DNA of 64,000 bases from Rickettsia hoogstraalii (GCF_000825685.1 NZ_CCXM01000001.1:1077828-1141827), one strand, 5' to 3'. Positions 38,603 through 47,944 are shown, counted from the stretch's first letter. Numbers and translations are program-made. The notes: generated by a model not told the origin, from the letters alone.

Positions 38603-38881
38603 ATAGTATATATAGTAACTAACAAGAAAAATGGTATACTCTATACTGGTGTTACTTCTAATTTAATAAAAAGAATATACCAACGCAAAAATGATATAAT
38701 TAATGGGTTTAGTAAAAAGTATAATTGCAAAATTTTAGTATTTTATGAGATTCATCAAACTATGAATTCAGCAATAAATAGAGAAAAACAAATTAAAGCC
38801 GGTTCAAGAGACAAAAAAATTAAACTAATAGAACAAACAAATATAAATTGGGATGATTTATATAATGAAATTATTCTGTAA
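38603..38881 (+). pseudogene. GIY-YIG endonuclease remnant without a start codon
   Basis: This frame reads IVYIVTNKKNGILYTGVTSN, then LIKRIYQRK, REKQIKAGSRDKKIKLIEQ and WDDLYNEIIL, which is the small GIY-YIG (UPF0213/YhbQ-like) nuclease. GIY is altered to VYI, and YIG to YTG. No ATG, GTG or usable TTG lies upstream in frame before the stop at 38561; the family should begin a few residues earlier with Met. It is therefore a decayed copy, or has a rare start codon. It sits between two family A repeats in the petB-petC gap. Confidence 0.7.
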
Positions 38882-38888
38882 TAAAAAT

Positions 38889-39000
38889 ATCATTGCAAGG
38901 AAAGACAAAATCTTAACACGACAATCTTATAAAATAATGATAAACTCCTGAGATTGCTTCGTCAAAATTTTCAATTTTTCCTCGCAATGACGCAATGACG
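38889..39000. repeat. Palindromic repeat, family A (copy 16), decayed left arm
   Basis: TATCATTGCAAGGAAAG at left and CTCGCAATGACG at right, followed by a second CAATGACG. It lies just before petC. Confidence 0.8.
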
Positions 39001-39013
39001 ACTCAAAAAATTT

Positions 39014-39769
39014 ATGAAAACAAAACTACTTATTTCTATCATCATACTACTAACTTCGTGCTTAAGTCTAGCCAACGAAAAAGCATTACATCCTAAAAAG
39101 ATGAAATGGTCGTTTGACGGCGTATTTGGCACAGTTAATCGTGAAGCAGCACAAAGAGGTTTTCAGGTTTATAAAGAAGTTTGTAGTGTCTGCCACGGTT
39201 TAAATAATTTATATTACCGTAATCTTAAAGATATCGGTTTTTCGGATGATGAGATAAAAGAGATTGCCAAAGGTTATACGGTAAAAGACGGTCCAAATGA
39301 TGACGGTGAGATGTTTGACCGTCCCGCTCTTCCATCAGATCGTTTTGTACCTCCTTACCCTAATGAACAAGCAGCAAGAGCGGCTAATAACGGAGCACAT
39401 CCTCCTGATTTATCGTTGATAATAAAAGCACGTCATGATGGAGCTAATTATATATATTCGTTGCTTACCGGCTATACCGAACCGCCGGCAGATTTTAAGC
39501 TAATGCAAGGGGCTCATTATAATCCGTATTTCCCAGGTGAGCAAATAGCAATGCCGCCGCCTCTTACAGACGGGCAGGTAACCTATATGGACGGTACTAA
39601 CGCAAGCGTAGAGCAGATGTCGCATGATGTTGCAGTATTTCTACAATGGGCAGCTGAGCCGGAAATGGAACATCGTAAATCTATGGGTCTTAAAGTTATG
39701 ATGTTTTTGGTAGTGTTTACTATCTTTTTCTATATTGCTAAAAATCGCATTTGGTCTAATTTAAAGTAG
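39014..39769 (+). CDS. petC: Cytochrome c1
   Basis: A 251 aa subunit of the bc1 complex. Signal peptide (LLISIIILLTSCLSLA), haem site CSVCHGLNNLYYRNL, methionine-ligand region with PFPNEQAARAANNGAHPPDLS-like YPNEQAARAANNG and YFPGEQIAMPPPL, and a C-terminal anchor (VMMFLVVFTIFFYIA). It belongs with petA and petB; a repeat-rich gap of about 590 bases separates it from petB. Confidence 0.96.
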   Translation: MKTKLLISIIILLTSCLSLANEKALHPKKMKWSFDGVFGTVNREAAQRGFQVYKEVCSVCHGLNNLYYRNLKDIGFSDDEIKEIAKGYTVKDGPNDDGEMFDRPALPSDRFVPPYPNEQAARAANNGAHPPDLSLIIKARHDGANYIYSLLTGYTEPPADFKLMQGAHYNPYFPGEQIAMPPPLTDGQVTYMDGTNASVEQMSHDVAVFLQWAAEPEMEHRKSMGLKVMMFLVVFTIFFYIAKNRIWSNLK

Positions 39770-39812
39770 TTCCTATTATTGGTGTTGTTGCATAGATTAT
39801 TAAACATGTTCG

Positions 39813-39918
39813 ATGTCATTCCTGCGAAAGCAGGAATCCAAAAAAAATATAAATACAGCAAATTTTTAAAATTAAAAGCTCGCTTTATGCTGGATTCCTG
39901 CTTTCGCAGGAATGACAT
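39813..39918. repeat. Palindromic repeat, family C (GTCATTCCTGCGAAAGCAGG type)
   Basis: ATGTCATTCCTGCGAAAGCAGG at left is perfectly inverted at right (CCTGCTTTCGCAGGAATGACAT). A single arm of this family is embedded in the MnhB-like gene at 34878-34905. Confidence 0.88.
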
Positions 39919-40006
39919 ATCAGCCCATGCTGTCCACTCCTTCCCCTTTCTTAGTGCGGTAATTAATTTTTGCTATACTTATCCTAAATTATATAGATAG
40001 GTATTT

Positions 40007-40458
40007 ATGATTACTTTACTTGCGGCGATAACAGGATTTATTAGTTCGATAATTCCTGAAATTTTAAAAATATACAAAGATATTAACGACAAAAAACACG
40101 AGATAAATATTTTAGATCGTCAAATTGCTAATAACAAACTCAATCAATCCAAAATTTTACAGAGCTTACTATATCACAAGAAATGGCAGAGCAATATTCT
40201 CTTTACTCCACTTATAAATCAGGTGTTAGTTGGGTTGATGCTTTAAACGGTTCGGTAAGACCGGTGCTTGCTTATAGTTTCTTTGCAATGTATGGAGGAG
40301 TTAAATATGTTCAATATAAATCGTTAAAAAGTTCTGCCCTGCTAGTGGAGTATCTAGATATATTATGGAGTATAGAAGATCAAACTATTTTTGCGGGAAT
40401 TATTAGCTTTTATTTTGGGCAACGTACTTTCAGCAAATTATGGAAATGTAAGACTTGA
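40007..40458 (+). pseudogene. GTA-type 3TM holin gene, split by a frameshift
   Basis: Frame one (40007-40246) gives MITLLAAITGFISSIIPEI ... NNKLNQSKILQ; the other frame, entered near 40162, continues ELTISQEMAEQYSLYSTYKSG, SVRPVLAYSFFAMYGG and FAGIISFYFGQRTFSK. Together they match the three-helix holin family used by gene transfer agents (RPVL...FWFGxR pattern). A one-base loss in CAG(G)AGCTT would explain the break. Both halves are otherwise well preserved, so the event looks recent. GTA release holins permeabilise the inner membrane; the GTA gene clusters themselves are scattered in Rickettsia. Confidence 0.7.
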
Positions 40459-40518
40459 ATTTTAAATAGATAATTTTATATATTTAAATATATAACTAAT
40501 AAATATGGAGATAGTGCT

Positions 40519-41010
40519 ATGTTAAAATATATTCTGTCTATAATAGCTATTATTTTATCTAGTAATATTGCAATAGCTAATAAGAATTATGATTCCAGTC
40601 ATGCAATGCCGCTGCGTCAGGTAGCGGATTTAATAGATAATCAAATTACAAATATTGATAATTTATTTAAAAATAGATTGCCGCTTTATGAATCTAATAG
40701 CGTAAAAAGCAATTTTATTACTAAAGATAAGCAGTATATTATTGTTATGGAAGTGCCTGGCTTTGATAAAAGTCAAATTAAGATTAAAGTAAACGGCAAT
40801 AAATTATTTATTACAGGGAATATAGAAGAAAAAAATAAAGCTGATGGTTCAGATAATTATATGAATAAAAATTTTAATTATGTAATATCATTATATGAAG
40901 ATGTAGATCAGACAAATATCTCTTCAAGCCTTAAGAATGGAATACTTACTATTATTCTACCTCGCACTGAGGTTAAAGAGCAAGATGCAAGAGAGATAGT
41001 AATTGATTAA
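40519..41010 (+). CDS. Small heat-shock protein (Hsp20) with a signal peptide
   Basis: A 163 aa alpha-crystallin protein. The domain (about 62-150) has KDKQYIIVMEVPGFDKSQIKIKVNGNKLFITG and the LKNGILTIILPR motif. Unusually, residues 1-20 are a clear secretion signal (YILSIIAIILSSNIAIA), so the chaperone should reach the periplasm. The C-terminal IxI anchor is only weakly present. Rickettsia encode hspC1/hspC2-type proteins; I cannot tell which this is. Confidence 0.88.
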   Translation: MLKYILSIIAIILSSNIAIANKNYDSSHAMPLRQVADLIDNQITNIDNLFKNRLPLYESNSVKSNFITKDKQYIIVMEVPGFDKSQIKIKVNGNKLFITGNIEEKNKADGSDNYMNKNFNYVISLYEDVDQTNISSSLKNGILTIILPRTEVKEQDAREIVID

Positions 41011-42030
41011 TCAAGCATTGCTAAATTTAGCATTTAATTTTTCTGAAACAAAACCTTTCTCTATATAGATAGGTAATTTTATTAACTCCTGCTTTAGTTC
41101 ATTGTCTACTCCTGAGGCTTCAAATTTTCGATCGACTAAGAAAATTATAGGTTTGGTGTTATGATAAAGAAGAAGTCAAAATTCGGTTTGTTATCAAAAT
41201 ATCTATTAACACGAGGAAAATGATAAGCATGAGTAATAATAGCAATTTCAGCGTTATTTAAATCAATATTAGACTTTTTTTGAAACTCTATACTTCTCTA
41301 GGGGTAATTTGTACGTCGATCCGGTACTCGAATCCTCACGTACGTTTGTGTACGCTGTGGTTCTGTGCTCCGTGTCTCCTTCAAATTCCTCCCTATAAGC
41401 GAGTTTCAAAAGAAGTCTATTACCGTTTTCATGCTCTTGATATAGAGTTTTAAATTGTCTGCCTGTATTAACCTGCCCCTCAGGTAATGTAAAAATATAA
41501 AAATTTTCTTTTGGATAATCGGTAATAATATTTTTATCAATAGCTTCTTTTAGTAAGCTATTATCATAAGCTCCGCCATTAAACAAAATCATCGGTCCGT
41601 ATTTTTGTAATTCTTCAGATGTTAGGCTAGATATTTGCTTATCAAGTTTTTTAGCTGTCACTTCTCTTGCAATTTCTATACCGAGCCTCATTCTATTATA
41701 ACCGTCTTCTTTATCTGCAGCTCCTATATTTTGAGCATCAGAATTAATCGGTATTTTTGTATAAGAATGTCTTGCCGATAAAACCCATACATATTTTATA
41801 TTCTTATCTATTTCAGGGTTTTCGGTTGTATAAATATTTTGTATTTCAGAGATAAAACTCTTGCGGATTTTTTCATTAGCAGGATCAAACTCTAGATTAT
41901 TTAGATTGCTAATTATCTGCTCAAAATGTTTATCTTGAGCAAATTTTTGATAATTTTGAAATCCTAGAACTGAGACTATAACTATAATAAATATAGAAAT
42001 AGCAGTAGTAAAGTTTTTATAGTTTTTCAT
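41011..42030 (-). pseudogene. DUF218 (YdcF/SanA-like) protein broken by RPE1 and a second frameshift
   Basis: The intact 5' part (42030 to about 41419) encodes an anchored protein: a membrane helix (about 10-25), KYVWVLSARHSY, MRLGIEIA, MILFNGG and NTGRQFKTLYQE. An RPE1 then follows in frame (LAYREEFEGDTEHR ... LPLE) but leaves in the wrong frame and stops at 41269. The gene resumes in another frame with SNIDLNNAEIAIITHAYHFP, RVNRYFDNKPNFDFFF, and after a further shift KPIIFLVDRKFEASGVDNEL ... LNAKFSNA, ending at 41011. These blocks fit DUF218. The product would lack the C-terminal third. Confidence 0.8.
41271..41418 (-). repeat. RPE1 in the DUF218-like gene
   Basis: Arms AGACTTTTTTTGAAACTC and GAGTTTCAAAAGAAGTCT are inverted. 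On the minus strand it encodes the RPE1 peptide. Its exit side has about four extra bases compared with the ddl copy, which destroys the frame. Confidence 0.92.
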
Positions 42031-42060
42031 GGTATAACAACAATTAAATTCCGCTCTCTT

Positions 42061-42141
42061 ATGTCATTCCTAGCTAAAAGCGGGAATCTAGTAAAAAATT
42101 TAAAAATGACTGGATTCTGCGATCAAGTCGTGGAATGACAG
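42061..42141. repeat. Degraded palindrome, mixed family B/C
   Basis: ATGTCATTCC at left and GGAATGACAG at right, with ATCTAGT/ACTGGATT inside; the arms no longer match in the middle. It lies between the DUF218 pseudogene and prfB. Confidence 0.6.
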
Positions 42142-42149
42142 CACAGAAT

Positions 42150-43257
42150 TTACCTCTTACCACCCGCATTCATAGCAAGGCTTGCGGAAACAAATTCTTC
42201 AAGGTCGCCGTCAAGCACTCCTTTAGTATCAGAAGTTTCATAATCGGTACGTAAATCTTTCACCATCTGATAAGGTTGTAAAACATATGATCTAATTTGA
42301 TGCCCCCAGCTATTATCGGTTTTGGCAGCATTCTGCTCGTTAACGCTGTCTGTGCGTTTTTGCATTTCAAGCTCATAGAGTTTTGCTTGAAGCATCTTCA
42401 TAGCTTGAGCTTTATTTTTATGCTGTGATCTATCACTTTGACATTGTGTTACCGTATTTGTTGGTATATGGGTGATACGTACCGCAGAATCGGTAGTATT
42501 AACGTGCTGTCCGCCTGCTCCGGATGCTCTAAAAGTATCGATTCTTAAATCTTTATCCTCAATAGTAATTGCTATATTATCGTCAATTTCGGGGTATACC
42601 CAGCTACTTGCAAAGCTAGTCATTCTTTTACCTGCAGCATTAAACGGGGAAATACGCACTAATCTGTGAACACCGGCTTCGGTCTTAAACCATCCGTAAG
42701 CACGCTTACCTATTATCCTAATCGTGCATGATTTAATGCCTGCTTCTTCGCCGTTAATTATATTAATTATTTCGGTTTTAAAGCCGAGTCTCTCGGCAAA
42801 ACGCAAATACATACGCATCATAATAGATGCCCAGTCATGACTTTCAGTTCCTCCGGCTCCGGCATTAATCTCTAAAAAGCAATTATTACCGTCTGCTTCA
42901 CCTGAAAATAAGCATTCGGTTTCAAATTTGGCAGCAATGATGCTTAAATTTTTAAAATCCTGTTCAACTTGTGAAAGTGTTTCTAAATCGTTTTCGGCTT
43001 CAGCCAGTTCTTCAAGTTCTAAAGCGTCTTTTAAATTAGATTTGAGTTTATTAAAGGCATTTAGTTTTTCTTCCAAATTGCTTTTTTCTCGCAGTAATGT
43101 TTGTGCTTTAGCTTGGTCGTTCCATAAGCTCGGATCGGCTGTTAACTCTTCTAACTCTTTCAGTCTTTCAGTTGATGCTTCAACGTCAAAGTGACCTCCA
43201 AAGTAGTTCTAAAGACTGCTCAATTTTTTTTACGTAATTTTCTATTTCAGCTCGCAT
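42150..43257 (-). CDS. prfB: Peptide chain release factor 2, with programmed +1 frameshift
   Basis: RF2 ends translation at UGA and UAA. The zero frame starts at ATG 43257 (MRAEIENYVKKIEQSLELLWRSL) and meets TGA at 43188-43186. The site reads CTTTGAC, preceded by GGAGG three bases upstream, the classical autoregulatory shift signal; +1 slippage on CTT gives ...RSL-DVEASTERLKEL and the long frame. The full product is about 368 aa. SPF (RISPFNAAGKR) is the stop-reading tripeptide, and GAGGQHVN the catalytic GGQ loop. Confidence 0.95.
43186..43200 (-). promoter_or_regulatory. prfB programmed frameshift site
   Basis: On the minus strand: TGGAGGTCACTTTGAC. GGAGG acts as an internal Shine-Dalgarno three bases from CTT, next to the in-frame TGA. 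Low RF2 makes the ribosome pause and slip forward. Confidence 0.93.
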
Positions 43258-43308
43258 TATTTTTTCCTGTTATAAATTTCGATTTTGTTATATATTATCG
43301 TGGTTTAG

Positions 43309-43388
43309 TGTCATACCGTGGCTTGACCATGGTATCTTGTATCACAGCTTGTGTCCTGAGATCCCGCGATCAAGTCGCGGGATGACAC
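43309..43388. repeat. Palindrome of family B type (TGTCATACCGTGG / GCGGGATGACAC)
   Basis: GTGTCATACCGTGGCTTG at left and CAAGTCGCGGGATGACAC at right are imperfect inverses. It fills the prfB-lepA divergent gap. Confidence 0.75.
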
Positions 43389-43426
43389 CGCTCCAATAAA
43401 CAAACGCAAATTATATCACAATAATT

Positions 43427-45229
43427 ATGAATAATCAAAAATATATACGGAACTTCTCAATAATTGCCCATATCGATCACGGTAAATCTACGTTAGCCGA
43501 TAGGTTAATTGAACATTGCGGCGGCTTGCAGGCCAGAGAAATGAGCCAGCAAGTGCTAGATTCAATGGATATCGAAAAAGAAAGAGGTATAACTATTAAG
43601 GCACAAACCGTGCGGCTTGTATATAAAGCTAAAGACGGTAATACTTACTACTTGAATTTAATGGATACTCCGGGGCATGTTGATTTTGCTTATGAAGTTA
43701 GTAGGTCACTTGCTGCTTGTGAAGGCTCGTTATTGGTAGTTGATAGTACGCAAGGAGTAGAAGCACAAACTCTTGCCAATGTTTATCAAGCAATCGAGAA
43801 TGATCACGAGATTGTGCCAGTACTTAACAAGATTGATTTACCCGCTTCTGAACCTGAGCAGGTGAAGCAGCAAATAGAAGATATAATCGGGATCGATGCA
43901 AGTGAGGCTGTCTTGATTTCAGCCAAAAGCGGTATAGGTATTGATTTGGTTTTAGAGGCAATAGTAAATAAATTACCTCCGCCAAAAGAAAGTAGTTCTG
44001 ATATTTTGAAAGTTTTGCTTGTTGATAGTTGGTATGACCCATATCTCGGCGTGGTTATCTTGGTACGCATTATTGATGGAACTTTGCGTAAGAATATGCG
44101 GATTAAAATGATGGCTACTAACTCGGTTTATACAGTCGAGAATGTTGGATATTTTACTCCTAAAAAGCATATTTCGGATGTTTTGCATGCAGGCGAAATC
44201 GGTTTCTTTACTGCTTCTATAAAGCAAGTAGCGGATTGTAAAGTCGGAGATACTATAACTGATGAGAAGAAACCTTGCGAGCAAGCACTGCCCGGCTTTA
44301 AGCCGAACCTACCCGTAGTGTTTTGCGGGCTTTATCCAACAGATAGTGCAGAGTTTGAACATCTAAAGGATTCGCTAGCTAAATTACGCCTTAATGATGC
44401 TAGTTTTGAGTATGAAATGGAAAGCTCTTCGGCACTCGGAGTAGGTTTTAGATGCGGCTTTTTAGGGTTATTACATTTAGAGATAATCCAAGAGCGTTTA
44501 AGTAGGGAATTCGATTTAGATTTAATCACTACCGCTCCAAGCGTGGTGTATAAAATCCATATGCGGGATGGTGAAAGCTTAGAGATTCATAACCCGGCAG
44601 ATTTGCCTGATTTGCAAAAAATTGAATCGATGGAAGAGCCTTGGATTAAGGCAACTATAATGGTACCTGATGAGTTTTTAGGTACAGTATTATCGCTTTG
44701 TACGGAAAAAAGAGGTGTGCAGCTCGATCATAGCTATATAGCAAATAGAGCTAAAATAATTTATAAATTACCGCTAAATGAGATAGTTTACGATTTTTAC
44801 GATCGTTTAAAAAGCTGTTCTAAAGGTTATGCAAGTTTTGAATGGCAAATGGATGTTTATGAACCTTCTGAGCTTGTTAAGCTTGGGATTTTGGTTAACG
44901 CAGAGGCGGTTGATGCACTGTCCACAATCGTACACCGCTCACGTGCTGAGCAGAGGGGTAGGGCGTTATGCGTGCGGTTAAAGGATTTAATACCAAGGCA
45001 GCAGATCGATATAGCCATTCAGGCAAGTATCGGTAGCCGTATTATTGCCCGTGAGACCATTAAGGCTCTACGTAAAGATGTTTTATCTAAATGTTACGGC
45101 GGTGATATAAGCCGTAAACGTAAGCTACTTGAGAAGCAAAAAGCAGGTAAAAAGAGAATGAGACAGTACGGAAATATCGAAATTCCGCAATCTGCGTTTA
45201 TTGCAGCATTGAAAATTGGGGATGAGTAA
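43427..45229 (+). CDS. lepA: Elongation factor 4 (LepA)
   Basis: A ribosomal GTPase with a role in initiation and back-translocation. 600 aa. G motifs: [44 protein letters not shown]. The EF4-specific C-terminal domain is intact: [20 protein letters not shown], then [11 protein letters not shown]. Ordinary composition. It is the last intact chromosomal gene before the prophage. Confidence 0.97.
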   Translation: MNNQKYIRNFSIIAHIDHGKSTLADRLIEHCGGLQAREMSQQVLDSMDIEKERGITIKAQTVRLVYKAKDGNTYYLNLMDTPGHVDFAYEVSRSLAACEGSLLVVDSTQGVEAQTLANVYQAIENDHEIVPVLNKIDLPASEPEQVKQQIEDIIGIDASEAVLISAKSGIGIDLVLEAIVNKLPPPKESSSDILKVLLVDSWYDPYLGVVILVRIIDGTLRKNMRIKMMATNSVYTVENVGYFTPKKHISDVLHAGEIGFFTASIKQVADCKVGDTITDEKKPCEQALPGFKPNLPVVFCGLYPTDSAEFEHLKDSLAKLRLNDASFEYEMESSSALGVGFRCGFLGLLHLEIIQERLSREFDLDLITTAPSVVYKIHMRDGESLEIHNPADLPDLQKIESMEEPWIKATIMVPDEFLGTVLSLCTEKRGVQLDHSYIANRAKIIYKLPLNEIVYDFYDRLKSCSKGYASFEWQMDVYEPSELVKLGILVNAEAVDALSTIVHRSRAEQRGRALCVRLKDLIPRQQIDIAIQASIGSRIIARETIKALRKDVLSKCYGGDISRKRKLLEKQKAGKKRMRQYGNIEIPQSAFIAALKIGDE

Positions 45230-45322
45230 AACTTTTTTTATTTTATATAAAGAAAACGCTAGACGTTATAATAAAGATTTGTTATAAGAAGTTATCTAAA
45301 AATTTTAGATACCTCCACTTAT

Positions 45323-45397
45323 TCCTCGGTAGCTCAGTGGTAGAGCAAACGGCTGTTAACCGTTCAGTCGCTGGTTCGAGTCCGGCCCGGGGAGCCA
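45323..45397 (+). tRNA. tRNA-Asn (anticodon GTT), CCA encoded
   Basis: Acceptor TCCTCGG pairs with CCGGGGA (one G-T), then discriminator G and an encoded CCA. D arm GCTCAGTGGTAGAGC; anticodon stem ACGGCTGTTAACCGT with GTT at 45355-45357; T arm GCTGGTTCGAGTCCGGC. Its 3' half is also antisense coding sequence for the adjacent recombinase, so it is the attachment site of the prophage. Confidence 0.95.
45356..45397. other. Likely attL core (tRNA-Asn 3' half)
   Basis: The recombinase frame runs antisense through the tRNA and stops at 45358-45356, over the anticodon. The shared stretch should recur at the far end of the prophage. Confidence 0.6.
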
Positions 45398-46929
45398 TTC
45401 CTCGACTTTCGACAAATTCACGAATGAATCGAACGGCGAATGCAGCATAAAGTCAAGCTTTTTGCCTGTTAATTTAATTGTCGAAAACACAGTTTTTATT
45501 AGGCGTCTTTTTCTCTCAACATTCGACAAATTAAAATATTGATGTGCATTGGCAACTAAATTTAGCACATCTATCATTTTTTCCGTAAAACAATTATCAC
45601 CTTTATTATGCTCCGCTATTTCTAACATTACTTTATCACGACGTGTTGTTAATTTGTATTTATCTTCCTCATATTCTTCATTTGTAAATATATCTTCTAA
45701 AAGTTTACTCCTAAGCTTATCAAGTTTATTTTTTATACTTAAAAGCTCTTTATTTAATTCTGTTATTCTTGTGTTATAATAATCTTTTTCATGTTTTGCC
45801 GATTCTTTAACACTTTTGATTATTTTGCTCAATAAATCAGGTTCAATATACATTGATACAAAAACTTTTTCTATTTGTTCTAATATTACTTTTTCGTTTG
45901 TATAAATTCTGCTATTGCTACCTTTTTCTTTGTAAGCACCTAATAAAATTTCTTCACATTTTATCCCGTCTTTAGATATCCTTTTTTTAGTTTCTGCCGA
46001 TACTACTCTGCCGGTAATACCGCAAGTTATTGAACCTCTAAACATGTACTCATTTCCTCCCCATTTAAAAGGTACTTTATTCTTGCCTTTCATTACTGAT
46101 TAGCATTTTTCAAATAATTCTTTAGTAATAATAGGCTCGTAAACGTGGGGATAATATTTATTGCCGTTTTTATAATGTAGTACTCCGTAATAAAAAGTAT
46201 TATTTAACATTTCATGCACGTATGAACGTCCTAAATAACTCTTTTTGCCTCTTGAATTTGTTAATCCCCACTCTTTAGCTTTCTTCGTTAGCTTGGGTAT
46301 TGAATATAAACCTGTTGAGTATTCGTCAAAAAGCTTTCTAATTAAAGGTACTCGGCTATGGTCAATACTACATCAGCTTTTTTGCCGTTTTTAACATTAA
46401 TATAACCGACTGGTGCTGTACTTACACACTCACCGCTTAATAGTTTTTGCTCTATACCATGCTTTACATTATCTCTTATATTATCAACGAAATTTTGAGC
46501 TACTGTAACATTTATATTCCAAATCAGTTTTTCGTTAGAAGTTGAATATTTATGAATAATGCAGTTTTCCGTATAAAAATGTATTTCTATTATTCCTTGT
46601 TCTACTAGTTCATAAAGCATAGCAGACTGTTTAAAATTACGCTGCAATCTATCTACTTTGTTTATTACTATTGCTATTATTTTCTTTTTTTCGTTGGCCA
46701 AATTTTTAGCAAACTCTATAGCTTCCATAAATTTTTTGCGGTTACCTACCGTTGAAGATTCAGCAAACTCAAAACTTTTAGCAATTTCTAAATTTTTATT
46801 TTTACAATAATCATTTAATCGTCTTGTTTGTGAATCTATTGAACAACCTTCGTCATATTGTCTTCCAGTTGATACCCTAGATAATGTTATTGCTTCTTCT
46901 GCTACTTCTCTATCTTCTAAAAATAACAT
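45356..46929 (-). pseudogene. Large serine recombinase (phage integrase), broken
   Basis: Residues 1-195 (46929-46345) form the resolvase catalytic domain: ITLSRVSTGRQYDEGCSIDSQ has the nucleophile serine in RVS, and INKVDRLQRNFKQSAMLYEL the conserved Arg. A frameshift near 46345-46355 ends it early. The continuing frame gives PLIRKLFDEYSTGLYSIPKL and the recombinase domain, up to a nonsense TAA at 46102-46100 (KC*SVMKGKNK). The rest (46099-45356) has the zinc-ribbon region and a coiled coil (ITELNKELLSIKNKLDKL), and ends WLPGPDSNQRLNG in antisense tRNA. With two lesions, integrase function is lost. Confidence 0.88.
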
Positions 46930-46960
46930 TTTGAACTCTTTTTAAGTGAAAAATTAAGAT

Positions 46961-47140
46961 TTACTCCTCAGAATCTTCGTACATTTTTTCTAATACCTCT
47001 AAGCGTTCGTTTATTCTCTCTATGTCTTCCTTGGTTAAAGGTTCTGCTATTTGCTCCTTTATTTTCTTTCTTAGACCTTTTTCTGGTTCGTCTTGTTTAT
47101 TATTTTTTCTAAAAATAGATAATATTTTTCTATTAGGCAT
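46961..47140 (-). CDS. Small hypothetical phage protein (59 aa)
   Basis: It reads MPNRKILSIFRKNNKQDEPE ... LTKEDIERINERLEVLEKM, ending EDSEE. GAGG lies six bases upstream of the ATG, a good ribosome-binding site. The second half is an amphipathic helix, possibly a coiled coil. It sits just upstream of the recombinase on the same strand, where excision helpers are often found, but it has no visible DNA-binding motif. Function unknown. Confidence 0.7.
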   Translation of the reverse strand: MPNRKILSIFRKNNKQDEPEKGLRKKIKEQIAEPLTKEDIERINERLEVLEKMYEDSEE

Positions 47141-47187
47141 TTTAACCTCTATTTAATTTGAATTAATTTGATTTTAATTAAGTGATA

Positions 47188-47649
47188 TTAATTGCTTGCT
47201 TCGGTTCTATGATATATTGATTCAAATCTTTTCCATTCATCAAACCCATATTGTTCAGCAAAAATCATAGCTTTAGCTATAAGATCATGCTCTTCGTTAT
47301 TTAAATGCCTTAGTACTATGCTATTTTTTGTCACCGAATAAGTACTAACTTTAATAAGCTCAGATAATTCAAGTGTACCAAGTACTGTCAATAATATTTT
47401 GTTAATAGATTCATAAATAGAAAGCCCGTTAATTATAACCGTAACAGGTTTGACTTCCTTAGCTATTACAAGTTTCACTAATTTACGCAAATTTTCATGA
47501 TCAAAAGGATTTGTAAATTCAATTGTTTCAAGCATGCCAAGCTCATGTTTTTCACAATAAGCTGCAATTCCTGCCGTGAGTTCTTGACTTCTAGAATGAG
47601 GTTCTAATAAAAAGATTGATTGAGGTATTAAATTGTTTTGAGTGGCCAT
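47188..47649 (-). CDS. Hypothetical phage protein (153 aa), possible inactive resolvase-like fold
   Basis: An open frame from ATG 47649, preceded by GGGAG. No family is certain. The middle reads RSQELTAGIAAYCEKHELGM, then a central strand VTVIINGLSIYESI and LGTLELSELIKVSTYSVT, an order like that of serine-resolvase domains (Q..I..YC..., VVxxLDR, L...I.V.S). The catalytic Ser and Arg positions are not evident. It could be a decoy or a regulator of the nearby recombinase; that is a weak inference. It lies between the recombinase and the RuvC-like gene. Confidence 0.65.
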   Translation of the reverse strand: MATQNNLIPQSIFLLEPHSRSQELTAGIAAYCEKHELGMLETIEFTNPFDHENLRKLVKLVIAKEVKPVTVIINGLSIYESINKILLTVLGTLELSELIKVSTYSVTKNSIVLRHLNNEEHDLIAKAMIFAEQYGFDEWKRFESIYHRTEASN

Positions 47650-47944
47650 ATTCTGCTCCCATTATACTTAATTGAGTTAAGTTGTAACCACCGAAGAGCA
47701 TATCCTTGGTGGTTGGGGAGTTCAAAAAAACCGTTAGCAACAGTTCACAATAGGTTTTAAGCTTAAAGTAATACCTTAAGCTCTGGACATGCCTATCGTC
47801 ACCCCAACCATAAAAAAGTTGAGGATTGCACCATTTTATGGCTGATGCATATACCATGCTAACAAGAGGTTTTGAAGCCCAAAATAGCCTTAGCTACTTC
47901 AGATACGATTTTATATATAACTCCCCGAAAAAGTCAATTAAACT
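47650..47944. other. 295-base untranslated stretch in the prophage
   Basis: No supportable gene. On the minus strand AACCACC ... GGTGGTT (about 47683-47714) can form a seven-bp stem, and CCCCAACC recurs as GGTTGGGG near 47800. It may be the leader or an attenuator of the 153 aa gene. Overlapping short ORFs on both strands have no ribosome-binding sites. Confidence 0.4.

Noticed and set aside
1166..39000. Could the dispersed repeats be a CRISPR array?
   Set aside because: The copies are kilobases apart, palindromic, variable in length and have no spacers of constant size; no cas genes are present. The Cas4-like nuclease at 51047 belongs to a phage recombination cassette.
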